DNA of 55,538 nucleotides from Phocaeicola sartorii JCM 17136 = DSM 21941 (GCF_000614185.1 NZ_BAKM01000034.1:1-55538), one strand, 5' to 3'; counted from the stretch's first letter, positions 30,215 to 38,938 are shown. The notes: generated from the letters alone by a model not told the origin. Translations and numbers: made by a program.

Positions 30215-32602
30215 ATGACGAATTATTTAGAAGAATTGAATGAAAGCCAGCGCAATGCGGTGCTTTACAACGAAGGTCCCTCTTTGGTGATAGCCGGAGC
30301 AGGCTCGGGGAAGACACGTGTGCTGACTTATAAGATAGCTTATTTGCTGGAGCAGGGATATACTCCCTGGTCTATTCTGGCATTGACTTTTACCAACAAG
30401 GCTGCCCGTGAGATGAAAGAGCGTATAGCCCGTCAGGTGGGCGATCAGGCACGCTATTTATGGATGGGGACGTTTCATTCCATTTTTTCGCGTATCCTGC
30501 GGTGTGAGTCGCAATCCATCGGCTTTACCTCTAATTTTACCATCTATGATTCTTCGGATTCGAAGAGCTTGATCAAGTCTATTGTAAAAGAAATGCAACT
30601 GGACGATAAGACCTATAAGCCGGGGTTGATACAGGCGCGTATCAGCAATGCGAAAAATCACCTGGTTTTTCCCGATGCATACGCCTCGAATGCAGAACTT
30701 TATCAGTATGATGTGAATGCCAAAGTACCTGCCACTCGTGATATTTACCGACGGTACTGGGAACGTTGCCGCCAGAGCGATGCGATGGATTTTGATGATT
30801 TGCTGGTCTATACTTATCTGTTATTCCGGGATTATCCCGAGATTTGCCGCAAGTATGCGGAGCAGTTCCGTTATGTGCTGGTGGATGAGTACCAGGATAC
30901 CAACTTCGCACAACACAGCATTGTGCTTCAGCTTACCCGGGAGCATCAGCGTGTATGCGTGGTGGGGGATGATGCGCAGAGTATCTATTCCTTCCGAGGG
31001 GCGAATATTGACAATATATTGAAATTTACCCAACTGTATAAAGGGGCCAGGCTTTTCAAACTGGAGCAGAACTATCGCTCTACCCAAACCATTGTATGTG
31101 CGGCAAACAGCCTGATAGAGAAAAATAGCGAGCAGATAAGGAAAGAAGTTTTTTCGGAAAAAGCGAAAGGGGAACCTATCGGAGTTTTCAATGCTTACAG
31201 TGATGTGGAGGAAGGGGAGATTGTGGCCAACCAGATTGTGAAACTACGCTCGCGGGAACATTATTCTTATAATGATTTTGCTATTTTATATCGTACAAAC
31301 GCCCAGAGCCGTATTTTCGAGGAGGCTTTGCGGAAACGTAGTCTGCCTTATAAAATTTACGGAGGGCTTTCTTTTTATCAGCGCAAGGAGATTAAAGACG
31401 TCATTTCTTATTTCCGCCTGGCGGTGAATCCGAATGACGAGGAGGCTTTTAAGCGGGTGTTGAATTATCCGGCGCGGGGAATCGGTGATACCACTTTGAA
31501 CAAGGTCATTGATGCGGCTACACAGCATCATGTCAGTCTTTGGAGAGTCTTGGAAGAACCGTTGGCATACGGCCTGAATATCAACAAGGGCACGCATGCC
31601 AAGTTACAGGGCTTTCGTGAACTGGTAGAGAGTTTCATCGTGGAGGTCCCGGAAAAGAATGCATACGAATTGGGGGCGATGATAGTCCGTCAGTCCGGCA
31701 TTATGACTGAGATTTATCAGAGCAATGACCCCGAAAATTTGAGCCGCCAGGAGAATATTGAGGAATTGATAAACGGTATGCACGATTTTTGTGCGACCCG
31801 TGAGGAAGAAGGAAATGAGAACATCCTGCTGACAGATTTTCTGTCGGAGGTTTCTCTGCTGACGGATCAGGATAATGAGAAAGAGGGGGATGCCGAGAAG
31901 ATTACCTTGATGACCATTCACTCTGCTAAAGGCTTGGAGTTTAAAAACGTCTTTGTTGTAGGGTTGGAGGAAAACTTGTTTCCCAGTGCTTTGTCACTCA
32001 ATTCGTATAAGGAACTGGAAGAGGAGCGCCGCCTGTTTTATGTGGCGATTACACGTGCCGAAGAGCATTGCTATCTGTCCTTTGCCAAGAGCCGGTTTAA
32101 ATATGGAAAGATGGAGTTCAGTAGTCCGAGCCGTTTCTTGAAAGATATTGATATACATTTCCTGAAACTGCCCCAGGAGGAGCAGATGGCCCGGAGAATA
32201 GACGAGGGAGCCAGCCGTTTCCGCCGTGAACAAAATGAACGTCCGTCTCGTTCCTTGTTTGATGAATCTGCTTCACAGCCTTCTTACGGGCGTTCTTCAT
32301 CAAGTCCGTCTGGTCAGAAACCGTTTTCGGCTGGAGAAAGGCCGAAGGCTGAGATTATCCGTCCCAGTGTGCCGCGTAATTTGACTAAGGTAGGTCCTGC
32401 CACGGCCTCAAAGCCGTCCGCGGCGGGAACCTTGCCGGTAAATGTGCAGGCAGGGCAGGTGATAGAGCATGAACGCTTTGGAATAGGCGATGTGATAAAG
32501 GTGGAAGGAACCGGTGAGAACAGCAAGGCGACTGTCCGTTTCCGGAATGCCGGAGAGAAACAATTATTACTGAAATTCGCCCGTTTCAAAGTTGTGGGAT
32601 AA
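30215..32602 (+). CDS. UvrD/PcrA-type DNA helicase
   Basis: Superfamily 1A 3'-5' helicase for repair and replication restart, 795 residues. Walker A GAGSGKT is at 28-34, followed by motif Ia TFTNKAAREMKERI, motif II VDEYQDTN, motif III GDDAQSIYSFRGA, QNYRS, and motif V/VI HSAKGLEF and VAITRAEE. The last 50 or so residues (HERFGIGDVIKVEG onward) form the Tudor-like C-terminal domain seen in PcrA. It is followed by nspC with a 27-base gap, but a functional link is not expected. Confidence 0.93.
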   Translation: MTNYLEELNESQRNAVLYNEGPSLVIAGAGSGKTRVLTYKIAYLLEQGYTPWSILALTFTNKAAREMKERIARQVGDQARYLWMGTFHSIFSRILRCESQSIGFTSNFTIYDSSDSKSLIKSIVKEMQLDDKTYKPGLIQARISNAKNHLVFPDAYASNAELYQYDVNAKVPATRDIYRRYWERCRQSDAMDFDDLLVYTYLLFRDYPEICRKYAEQFRYVLVDEYQDTNFAQHSIVLQLTREHQRVCVVGDDAQSIYSFRGANIDNILKFTQLYKGARLFKLEQNYRSTQTIVCAANSLIEKNSEQIRKEVFSEKAKGEPIGVFNAYSDVEEGEIVANQIVKLRSREHYSYNDFAILYRTNAQSRIFEEALRKRSLPYKIYGGLSFYQRKEIKDVISYFRLAVNPNDEEAFKRVLNYPARGIGDTTLNKVIDAATQHHVSLWRVLEEPLAYGLNINKGTHAKLQGFRELVESFIVEVPEKNAYELGAMIVRQSGIMTEIYQSNDPENLSRQENIEELINGMHDFCATREEEGNENILLTDFLSEVSLLTDQDNEKEGDAEKITLMTIHSAKGLEFKNVFVVGLEENLFPSALSLNSYKELEEERRLFYVAITRAEEHCYLSFAKSRFKYGKMEFSSPSRFLKDIDIHFLKLPQEEQMARRIDEGASRFRREQNERPSRSLFDESASQPSYGRSSSSPSGQKPFSAGERPKAEIIRPSVPRNLTKVGPATASKPSAAGTLPVNVQAGQVIEHERFGIGDVIKVEGTGENSKATVRFRNAGEKQLLLKFARFKVVG

Positions 32603-32629
32603 ATTTTCGAACAGAATTCTGATATAAAA

Positions 32630-33793
32630 ATGATAGATATCCATAAAGTACCTTCTCCATGCTATGTGATGGATGAAGCATTGCTCAGAAAGAATCTGAG
32701 CCTGATAAAGCGTGTGGCAGACCGGGCCGGAGTTGAGATCATCCTGGCTTTCAAATCTTTTGCCATGTGGAAATCGTTCCCTGTATTCAGGGAATACATC
32801 CGTTATACTACGGCCAGCTCCGTATATGAAGCCCGTTTGGCGTACGAAGAGTTCGGCAGTAAGGCTCATACTTATTCTCCAGCCTATACGGAGACTGACT
32901 TCCCGGTTATCATGCAGTGCAGCAGCCATATCACCTTTAACTCCTTCAGTCAGTTCCGTCGTTTTTATCCTATGGTTGAGGCTTTTGGAGAAAAGATATC
33001 CTGTGGCATCCGCATCAATCCTGAATATTCGGAAGTAGAGGTGGAACTTTATAATCCTTGTGCTCCCGGTACGCGTTTTGGAGTGACGGCCGATTTGCTT
33101 CCCGACACTTTGCCGGCAGGTATCGAGGGTTTTCATTGTCATTGTCATTGTGAGTCCAGCTCTTATGAGTTGGAACATACTTTGCAGCATATAGAAGAGA
33201 AGTTTGCCCGTTGGTTTCCGCAGATAAAATGGTTGAATTTGGGAGGGGGGCACCTGATGACACGTAAAGACTATGATACGGAGCACCTCATTTCTTTATT
33301 AAAAGGTTTGAAAGCCCGTTATCCGCATCTGGAAATCATTCTGGAACCGGGATCGGCTTTTACTTGGCAGACCGGACCTTTGGTAGCTTCTGTTGTCGAT
33401 ATAGTGGAAAGCCGGGGGATAAAAACTGCGATTCTGGATGTCAGTTTTACATGTCACATGCCCGACTGTCTTGAAATGCCCTATCAGCCGGCAGTGCGTG
33501 GTGCTGAAACTTTACCTGCCGATGCGGTAAAAACAGCTTTAGCGGAAGAAAATATCTATCGTTTGGGCGGAAATAGTTGCTTAAGCGGAGACTATATGGG
33601 CAGTTGGCGTTTTGACCATCCGTTGCAGATAGGAGAGCGCATTGTTCTGGAAGATATGATTCATTACACTATGGTAAAAACAAACATGTTTAATGGAATC
33701 CATCACCCTTCTATCGCTATTTGGCATACAGACCATACCTTGGAAGTATATAAAGACTTCCGCTATGAGGATTACCGTGACCGTATGTCCTGA
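32630..33793 (+). CDS. nspC: carboxynorspermidine decarboxylase NspC
   Basis: PLP-dependent decarboxylase of the alanine-racemase fold that makes spermidine (or norspermidine) from its carboxy precursor. It has 387 residues. The PLP lysine is Lys42 in LAFKSFAMW. The HCHCHCESS segment, the glycine loop LNLGGGH and EPGSAFTWQTGPL complete the active site. Its presence shows that the cell makes spermidine by the carboxyspermidine route, complementing uptake by PotABCD. It is close behind the helicase gene. Confidence 0.93.
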   Translation: MIDIHKVPSPCYVMDEALLRKNLSLIKRVADRAGVEIILAFKSFAMWKSFPVFREYIRYTTASSVYEARLAYEEFGSKAHTYSPAYTETDFPVIMQCSSHITFNSFSQFRRFYPMVEAFGEKISCGIRINPEYSEVEVELYNPCAPGTRFGVTADLLPDTLPAGIEGFHCHCHCESSSYELEHTLQHIEEKFARWFPQIKWLNLGGGHLMTRKDYDTEHLISLLKGLKARYPHLEIILEPGSAFTWQTGPLVASVVDIVESRGIKTAILDVSFTCHMPDCLEMPYQPAVRGAETLPADAVKTALAEENIYRLGGNSCLSGDYMGSWRFDHPLQIGERIVLEDMIHYTMVKTNMFNGIHHPSIAIWHTDHTLEVYKDFRYEDYRDRMS

Positions 33794-33885
33794 TTACAAG
33801 AAAAAAACTTTCTTTTGGTTTGTATTGATTATGAGGAAATTGCTGAAATAATGTAATAAAAGTGCTATAAAAAGTATAGAAAACT

Positions 33886-33916
33886 TTTGGAAGTTTAGAA
33901 AAAAGCACTACCTTTG
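33886..33916 (+). promoter_or_regulatory. tRNA cluster promoter, full -33/-7 match
   Basis: TTTG at 33886-33889, 19 bases, then TACCTTTG at 33909-33916. This is the best full sigma-ABfr promoter in the window, 52 bases before the first tRNA. Confidence 0.85.
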
Positions 33917-33968
33917 CATCCGCAATCGGGAAACAGCTAGTAGATAGTTGAAACCGAAAGCGGAAATT

Positions 33969-34041
33969 GCGGAAATAGCTCAGTTGGTAGAGCATAACCT
34001 TGCCAAGGTTAGGGTCGCGAGTTCGAGTCTCGTTTTCCGCT
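33969..34041 (+). tRNA. tRNA-Gly(GCC), copy 1
   Basis: 73 nt with a 7-bp acceptor (GCGGAAA/TTTCCGC), D arm, anticodon loop TTGCCAA (GCC), and a T arm with TTCGAGT. CCA is not encoded. Confidence 0.97.
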
Positions 34042-34088
34042 CACATAAATAAAATCTTGTGCGTTGTAACAAGAGTGTTACACAGAAT

Positions 34089-34169
34089 GCCCAGGTGGCG
34101 GAATGGTAGACGCGCACGTTTCAGGTGCGTGTGTCGAGAGGCATGCAGGTTCGAGTCCTGTTCTGGGCA
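34089..34169 (+). tRNA. tRNA-Leu(CAG), copy 1
   Basis: 81-nt class II tRNA. Acceptor GCCCAGG/TCTGGGC, anticodon loop TTCAGGT (CAG), variable arm and TTCGAGT T loop. CCA is not encoded. Confidence 0.96.
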
Positions 34170-34194
34170 CTAAAACACAAGGTTTTTCGTTTCT

Positions 34195-34278
34195 GGAGGA
34201 ATGGCGGAATTGGTAGACGCGCCACTTTGAGGGGGTGGTGACAGTTATGTCGTGTGAGTTCGAGTCTCATTTCCTTCA
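34195..34278 (+). tRNA. tRNA-Leu(GAG)
   Basis: 84-nt class II tRNA. Acceptor GGAGGAA/TTCCTTC (one G-U), anticodon loop TTGAGGG (GAG), longer variable arm, T loop TTCGAGT. Single copy between the two Leu(CAG) genes. Confidence 0.95.
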
Positions 34279-34294
34279 CGAAGGGAAGATATTT

Positions 34295-34367
34295 GCGGAA
34301 ATAGCTCAGTTGGTAGAGCATAACCTTGCCAAGGTTAGGGTCGCGAGTTCGAGTCTCGTTTTCCGCT
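34295..34367 (+). tRNA. tRNA-Gly(GCC), copy 2
   Basis: Identical to the copy at 33969-34041. Together with the following Leu(CAG) it repeats the Gly-Leu unit of the left half of the cluster. Confidence 0.97.
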
Positions 34368-34378
34368 CAAAAGAAAAT

Positions 34379-34459
34379 GCCCAGGTGGCGGAATGGTAGA
34401 CGCGCACGTTTCAGGTGCGTGTGTCGAGAGGCATGCAGGTTCGAGTCCTGTTCTGGGCA
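34379..34459 (+). tRNA. tRNA-Leu(CAG), copy 2
   Basis: Identical to the copy at 34089-34169. Here the three bases after the discriminator A happen to be CCA (34460-34462), unlike copy 1. Confidence 0.96.
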
Positions 34460-34474
34460 CCATGTTAGAGGTTT

Positions 34475-34547
34475 GCGGAAATAGCTCAGTTGGTAGAGCA
34501 TAACCTTGCCAAGGTTAGGGTCGCGAGTTCGAGTCTCGTTTTCCGCT
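34475..34547 (+). tRNA. tRNA-Gly(GCC), copy 3
   Basis: Third identical tRNA-Gly(GCC); ends 8 bases before the cluster terminator. Confidence 0.97.
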
Positions 34548-34554
34548 CAAAAAG

Positions 34555-34588
34555 AAAAAGGTCAGTGTAGGAATACATTGACCTTTTT
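34555..34588. terminator. tRNA cluster terminator, usable from both sides
   Basis: AAAAAGGTCAGTGTA pairs with TACATTGACCTTTTT around GGAA. The A and T flanks allow termination of the tRNA transcript and of glnA coming from the right. Confidence 0.88.
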
Positions 34589-34681
34589 TATTTATAATAG
34601 TGTAAATATGAGAAACGGAAGGAGGTCAACAGCATATTAATAAAATATGGATCTGCCCTCCTCCCGCTTGTTTTAGTCAAA

Positions 34682-36184
34682 TTATCCGCAATGGAAATAT
34701 TTATTGACCAATGCCAGCATACCTTCCGGATTGTCCTTCAAGTCGTTGCGTAAGGTCAGATCATTATAGCCTGTCAGTTTGCTGATGATTCCATCAATCA
34801 TGTCGGGGCTGAACACATTATGTCTTTGGAATATCTCGCGCTGTTGTTGCAGACAGGCTGCGGAAGCCGCACAGCTATCGGGCAGCTGGGCCAATGCTTT
34901 CAGCTTATCCGCATTTTCTTTCTGATGGATATTGACGTTTACGTAAGTTTTTTCCGCAATGTCCAGGGCGTTTTCTATTTCAAAGCCATGGCGGCAGGCC
35001 ACAGCCAGTCCTGCTATCAGTTGGTAGAGGTCGGCCGAGCCGTCCGGTGACCGCATTTCCACCGTCTGTTTTTGTGTGGTATCATAGTGACTTTCTGCTT
35101 CCAGTGGATTGGCTGTCATGCACATATCTGTTTTAGCCGCCCATCCCAAGGGGACACGTACCAATACGGAGCGGTTGCGGTCTCCCCAGCAAATATTAGT
35201 CGGTGCTTCCTGATGGGGGACCAGGCGGAAATAAGAAGTAGGATTGGTGTTTCCGAATGCGGTGATGGACGGAGCAAGTTCCATCATGCCGGCGATAGCC
35301 TTGCGTGCTGTTTCTGAGAGTACCCCCTCTTTCAGCATTTGGTTCTGTCCGTCTTTCATGATACGCATGTGGATATGCAATCCCGATCCTGCTTTTCCGG
35401 TAGTTATTTTAGGCGCGAAAGTAATGTTGTAGCCGTGTTTGTAAGCCAGATTGCGTATAATCCATTTGGCTATCATCAATTGGTCTGCCGCATTCTCGGC
35501 ATTGACAGGCAGGAACTCTATTTCATTCTGTTCGTATATCATACCGTTCAGGGTAAAATTGCCTACCTCGGAGTGCCCGTACTTTATCTGTCCGCCCGCT
35601 TGTGCGATATAGGCCATGCACTGGGTGCGGAAATCATTGAATTTGGCGTATGGAGCCGATTCGTGGTAACCTTTTTGGTCGGTTGCCTCGAACATATTCG
35701 TATCCGGAGCGATTACATAATACTCCAGTTCTCCCATAGCCTGAAACTCCATGCCGGTTACTTCATGGAATGCCCGGCAGGCTTTGTGCAACGTATGCTC
35801 GGGCGAACTTTCCAACGGTTCTCCATCCTTGTTGAAGAAAGAGCAGAGCATGGAAAGGGTCGGGATCTCGGCAAACGGGTCTAAAAAGGCTGTGCGGAAC
35901 CGTGGGATGACATACAGGTCGCTGCTGCCCGCTTCGATGAACGGGAACAGGCTGGAACCGTCCACTCGTTCACCACAGGTCAGGATAGCATCCAGATATG
36001 CTTGATTATTGATAACGAAATTCAGTGTTTTCAGTCGTCCGTCTCCGGCAGGATACATAAAATTGACCATGCGGATGCCATTCTGCTGAATGTATTGCTT
36101 GATGTCTTCTTTTGTAAACTCTGCGCAAGGCTTTCCTAGAAATGCCACCAATTGATTGGGATTCATTATTAATTCTTTATTCAT
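34682..36184 (-). CDS. glnA: glutamine synthetase
   Basis: Assimilates ammonia into glutamine. It has 500 residues and belongs to the GS family with the catalytic C-terminal barrel: metal ligands lie in MGELEYYV, the ATP/metal segment is GSGLHIHM, and the glutamate loop is NRSVLVRVP. The N-terminal beta-grasp begins near GDGRLKTLNF. The Tyr adenylylation motif of enterobacterial GlnA is absent, so control must be by other means. Start is the ATG at 36184; an internal ATG at 36166 is an alternative. Single gene with its own -7 box. Confidence 0.9.
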   Translation of the reverse strand: MNKELIMNPNQLVAFLGKPCAEFTKEDIKQYIQQNGIRMVNFMYPAGDGRLKTLNFVINNQAYLDAILTCGERVDGSSLFPFIEAGSSDLYVIPRFRTAFLDPFAEIPTLSMLCSFFNKDGEPLESSPEHTLHKACRAFHEVTGMEFQAMGELEYYVIAPDTNMFEATDQKGYHESAPYAKFNDFRTQCMAYIAQAGGQIKYGHSEVGNFTLNGMIYEQNEIEFLPVNAENAADQLMIAKWIIRNLAYKHGYNITFAPKITTGKAGSGLHIHMRIMKDGQNQMLKEGVLSETARKAIAGMMELAPSITAFGNTNPTSYFRLVPHQEAPTNICWGDRNRSVLVRVPLGWAAKTDMCMTANPLEAESHYDTTQKQTVEMRSPDGSADLYQLIAGLAVACRHGFEIENALDIAEKTYVNVNIHQKENADKLKALAQLPDSCAASAACLQQQREIFQRHNVFSPDMIDGIISKLTGYNDLTLRNDLKDNPEGMLALVNKYFHCG

Positions 36185-36226
36185 AGCAAAATTGGTTGTT
36201 TTTTGTTTGTTATTGGGTTAACTTTC

Positions 36227-36234
36227 CAAAGGTA
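36227..36234 (-). promoter_or_regulatory. -7 box for glnA
   Basis: Minus strand TACCTTTG, exact consensus, 43 bases upstream of the ATG. Confidence 0.7.
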
Positions 36235-36343
36235 GCAAAAAGTTTTCTGAAAATCCTATTAACGGCTCATAGATATTTTTCATACCGGGTGATATTCTCT
36301 TTATCTTTTTCTGTTTTGGAGAACATTGTGTTATAATTTGTCC

Positions 36344-36351
36344 TACCTTTG
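36344..36351 (+). promoter_or_regulatory. -7 box for the GNAT-nitrilase gene
   Basis: TACCTTTG, exact consensus, 35 bases before the ATG at 36386. It rules out the upstream in-frame start at 36326. Confidence 0.7.
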
Positions 36352-36385
36352 CACCACTGTTTTAAAATATAATAAAAAAATCATT

Positions 36386-37918
36386 ATGGAACCGATGCAT
36401 AAAATCAATAAAGTAGAGGTCCGGAACTTACAGATCGAAGACTACATCCAGTTATCACAATCATTCAAGCGGGTATATGCGGATAAAGATGTGTTCTGGA
36501 CACACGAGCAAATAGAAACGCTGATCCGGATTTTTCCTGAAGGGCAAGTCGTGACGGTGGTGGATGATAAGATAGTGGGATGTGCTCTTTCCATTATTGT
36601 GGATTACGATATGGTGAAGGGAGATCATACCTATGCCAAAGTAACCGGGAATGAGACATTCTGCACACACAATCCGGAGGGGAATATCCTGTATGGTATC
36701 GAGGTGTTTATCCATCCCGATTATCGCGGTTTGCGTCTGGCACGCCGTATGTATGAGTACCGGAAGGAATTATGCGAGAAACTGAATCTGAAAGCGATCA
36801 TGTTCGGTGGCCGTATTCCTAATTATTATAAGTATGCGGACACGATGCGTCCTAAGGAATATTTGGACAAGGTGCGTTCCCGTGAGATTTATGATCCGGT
36901 ATTGACATTCCAGCTTTCCAATGATTTCCATGTCCGTCGTGTCATGAAGAATTATCTCCCCAATGACGAGGAATCCAAGCATTGTGCCACTTTGTTGCAA
37001 TGGGATAATATTTATTACCAGGAGCCTACGCAGGATTATGTGGATAAGAAAACCACGGTGCGTGTAGGGCTGGTGCAGTGGCAGATGCGTCCTTATAAAA
37101 CATTGGATGATGTATTTGAGCAGGTGGAGTTTTTCGTAGATGCCGTTTCCGATTATAAGAGTGATTTTGTTCTTTTTCCGGAATATTTCAATGCGCCGTT
37201 GATGGCCAAGTTCAACCATTTGGGCGAAGCCCAGAGCATCCGTGGTCTGGCACAATATACGGAAGAGGTCCGCGACCGGTTTGTCAATCTGGCCATCAGT
37301 TATAATATCAATATCATCACGGGCAGCATGCCATACGTGAAAGAGGACGGAGGACTTTATAATGTAGGCTTCCTAGTACGGCGTGACGGTTCATACGAAA
37401 TGTATGAAAAGGTTCATGTCACTCCCGATGAGATAAAGAGCTGGGGGCTTTCGGGAGGCAAGATGGTGCAGACCTTTGATACGGATTGCGCCAAGATTGG
37501 TATCTTGATTTGTTATGATGTGGAATTCCCCGAACTCTCCCGTATCATGGCCGACCAGGGAATGCAGATTCTGTTTGTCCCATTCCTGACGGATACGCAG
37601 AACGGTTATTCCCGTGTGCGCGTCTGTGCTCAGGCACGGGCTATTGAGAATGAATGCTTTGTCGTTATAGCCGGCAGTGTGGGTAATTTGCCGCGCGTGC
37701 ACAATATGGACATTCAGTATGCCCAGTCCGGAGTGTTTACTCCGTGTGATTTCGCTTTCCCTACTGATGGTAAACGGGCCGAGGCGACTCCGAATACCGA
37801 AATGATTCTGGTTTCGGATGTTGATTTGAATCTGTTGAATGAATTGCATACGTATGGCAGTGTGCGCAATTTGCGTGACCGCAGGCATGACCTTTATGAA
37901 CTGAAGGTAAAGAAATAA
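36386..37918 (+). CDS. GNAT acetyltransferase / nitrilase-family amidohydrolase fusion
   Basis: A 510-residue two-domain protein. Residues 1 to about 225 form a GNAT domain with the acetyl-CoA loop HPDYRGLRLARRMYEY. Residues about 228-505 form a carbon-nitrogen hydrolase (nitrilase) domain with the complete triad: Glu266 in FPEYF, Lys342 in YEKVH and Cys376 in LICYDVEFPE. This fused architecture is known in several bacterial phyla; the substrate is not established. A metabolite-repair or amide-deacylation role is plausible. It is monocistronic, followed by a long non-coding interval. Confidence 0.88.
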   Translation: MEPMHKINKVEVRNLQIEDYIQLSQSFKRVYADKDVFWTHEQIETLIRIFPEGQVVTVVDDKIVGCALSIIVDYDMVKGDHTYAKVTGNETFCTHNPEGNILYGIEVFIHPDYRGLRLARRMYEYRKELCEKLNLKAIMFGGRIPNYYKYADTMRPKEYLDKVRSREIYDPVLTFQLSNDFHVRRVMKNYLPNDEESKHCATLLQWDNIYYQEPTQDYVDKKTTVRVGLVQWQMRPYKTLDDVFEQVEFFVDAVSDYKSDFVLFPEYFNAPLMAKFNHLGEAQSIRGLAQYTEEVRDRFVNLAISYNINIITGSMPYVKEDGGLYNVGFLVRRDGSYEMYEKVHVTPDEIKSWGLSGGKMVQTFDTDCAKIGILICYDVEFPELSRIMADQGMQILFVPFLTDTQNGYSRVRVCAQARAIENECFVVIAGSVGNLPRVHNMDIQYAQSGVFTPCDFAFPTDGKRAEATPNTEMILVSDVDLNLLNELHTYGSVRNLRDRRHDLYELKVKK

Positions 37919-38190
37919 AGAAGGTTTCACTATAAGATTACTCAGGTTAATGCAGGTATATAGATCAGCGGCTATGGTTTTCATGCCTGTTTGCGTTTAT
38001 GAGCAATAGCCTGTGTCAACCGGGGGTAGTCCTGTAGTGAACTCTGTTCTGTTCCATTATTTCTCTTTCATCTAAACTTTGAATACCTTTTGATTTTTTT
38101 TATAAAACTAATTTTGTGTTTAAAATTATTTTATTAATTTTACCGCGTTTTTAATGAGAGTCTGACTCTCTATAGTTACAAATGAGCGAT

Positions 38191-38225
38191 GAGAAAGGGT
38201 GTCCTGATGGCATCCTTTCTCTTTT
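38191..38225 (+). terminator. intrinsic terminator
   Basis: GAGAAAGG (38191-38198) pairs with CCTTTCTC (38214-38221), followed by TTTTA. It may end the GNAT-nitrilase transcript 270 bases downstream of its stop. Confidence 0.75.
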
Positions 38226-38228
38226 ATG

Positions 38229-38258
38229 TTGTACTTTTGCTATATACTTCTATATTTG
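38229..38258 (+). promoter_or_regulatory. candidate promoter inside the non-coding interval
   Basis: TTG at 38229-38231, 19 bases, then TATATTTG at 38251-38258. Spacing is right but the -33 is only three bases. A transcript from here would have no gene and could end at the terminator at 38548-38583. Confidence 0.4.
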
Positions 38259-38547
38259 CATTGTATTTTACTAGTGTCACGATTATGTGAAATAACCATA
38301 TTTCTTTTATGTTTTGGTTTCTCCAACTTTTTAGTAGGTTTAATTGTTGTTCCTGTATTAAAAAAATAACTGGAACATTCCTCCGATATAGATTTAACAC
38401 TCTTTTTATCTCTTTTTGTTGAACAATCTACGCGATTCGCGTGTTAATATAATGTGTTTTTCATAGTAATAGATTTAAGATTAATAGTTAGTATTTGCTT
38501 GTGAAAGTCAGTACACTTACGGATAAAAGCGTTTATCCGAAAAGAAA

Positions 38548-38583
38548 AGAGAGGCGACCGGAAACGGAAGCCTCTTTCTTTTT
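38548..38583. terminator. intrinsic terminator in the interval
   Basis: AGAGAGGC (38548-38555) pairs with GCCTCTTT (38570-38577), followed by CTTTTTT; the opposite strand also has a pyrimidine-rich tail. An 8-bp perfect hairpin (CGGATAAA/TTTATCCG) lies just before it. Confidence 0.75.
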
Positions 38584-38695
38584 GAGTATTTTAGTCCACC
38601 ATAATTATTGTGAGAGGAAAATCTATTCTGATTGTATAAATAATGTAATGTATTGAAAATAAGACTTTTCACTTTTTAAGCCTTCAATAAAAAAT

Positions 38696-38720
38696 GGAGT
38701 TCTCTTAGTAAGAGAACCCC
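38696..38720. repeat. left inverted repeat of the probable invertible promoter
   Basis: 25-bp near-palindrome with half-sites GTTCTCTTA and TAAGAGAAC around a central G, ending in CCCC. It matches the reverse complement of the right copy except near its first bases; the central base (G here, C in the right copy) sets the orientation as inverted. Confidence 0.8.
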
Positions 38721-38729
38721 ATTTTGCTG

Positions 38730-38737
38730 CAAAGATA
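38730..38737 (-). promoter_or_regulatory. -7 box inside the invertible segment, facing left
   Basis: Minus strand TATCTTTG. A TTTC lies 19 bases upstream in place of the TTTG -33 element. In this orientation the RNA would run out through the left repeat toward the terminator at 38548-38583. Confidence 0.7.
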
Positions 38738-38871
38738 GCTATAATTCCTTAATACAGAAATTTCCGCATTAAAAAAGTATCCCAAAGTATGCTTATAAAT
38801 GACAATCGTTTGCAAAAATACTATGAAAGACGATATCTATAGGTCACTCTATCAGGCATTTAAGTAAACTT

Positions 38872-38896
38872 GGGGTTCTCTTACTAAGAGAACCCC
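38872..38896. repeat. right inverted repeat of the probable invertible promoter
   Basis: 25-bp near-palindrome starting with GGGG and containing GTTCTCTTA, a central C, and TAAGAGAAC, ending in CCCC. Reverse complement of the left copy apart from one mismatch (an A at 38698 in the left copy). Confidence 0.8.
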
Positions 38897-38911
38897 AACA
38901 AAAAAGAAAAT

Positions 38912-38938
38912 TGATGGCTTATTCGAGCCTCATTTTTT
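38912..38938 (+). terminator. leader terminator-like hairpin before the antiterminator gene
   Basis: TGA-T-GGCT pairs with AGCC-TCA around TATTCG, with one bulged T, followed by six T residues at 38933-38938. It lies between the invertible promoter and the antiterminator start at 38967, where UpxY-type proteins are known to act on the leader. The stem is short, so the call is tentative. Confidence 0.45.

Larger units (their letters stand above)
38696..38896. other. probable invertible promoter (phase switch), captured OFF
   Basis: Two 25-bp inverted repeats enclose 151 bases. The only good -7 box inside is TATCTTTG on the minus strand (38730-38737), pointing away from the polysaccharide genes. 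Inversion would move it to about 38855-38862 on the plus strand, about 105 bases before the antiterminator gene. This matches the known design of phase-variable capsule promoters in Bacteroides. No recombinase gene is in the window, so the enzyme must act from elsewhere. Confidence 0.8.

Noticed and set aside
38520..38583. Insertion sequence or transposon end suggested by clustered hairpins
   Set aside because: No transposase, target duplication or long terminal repeats are visible; the hairpins fit terminators.
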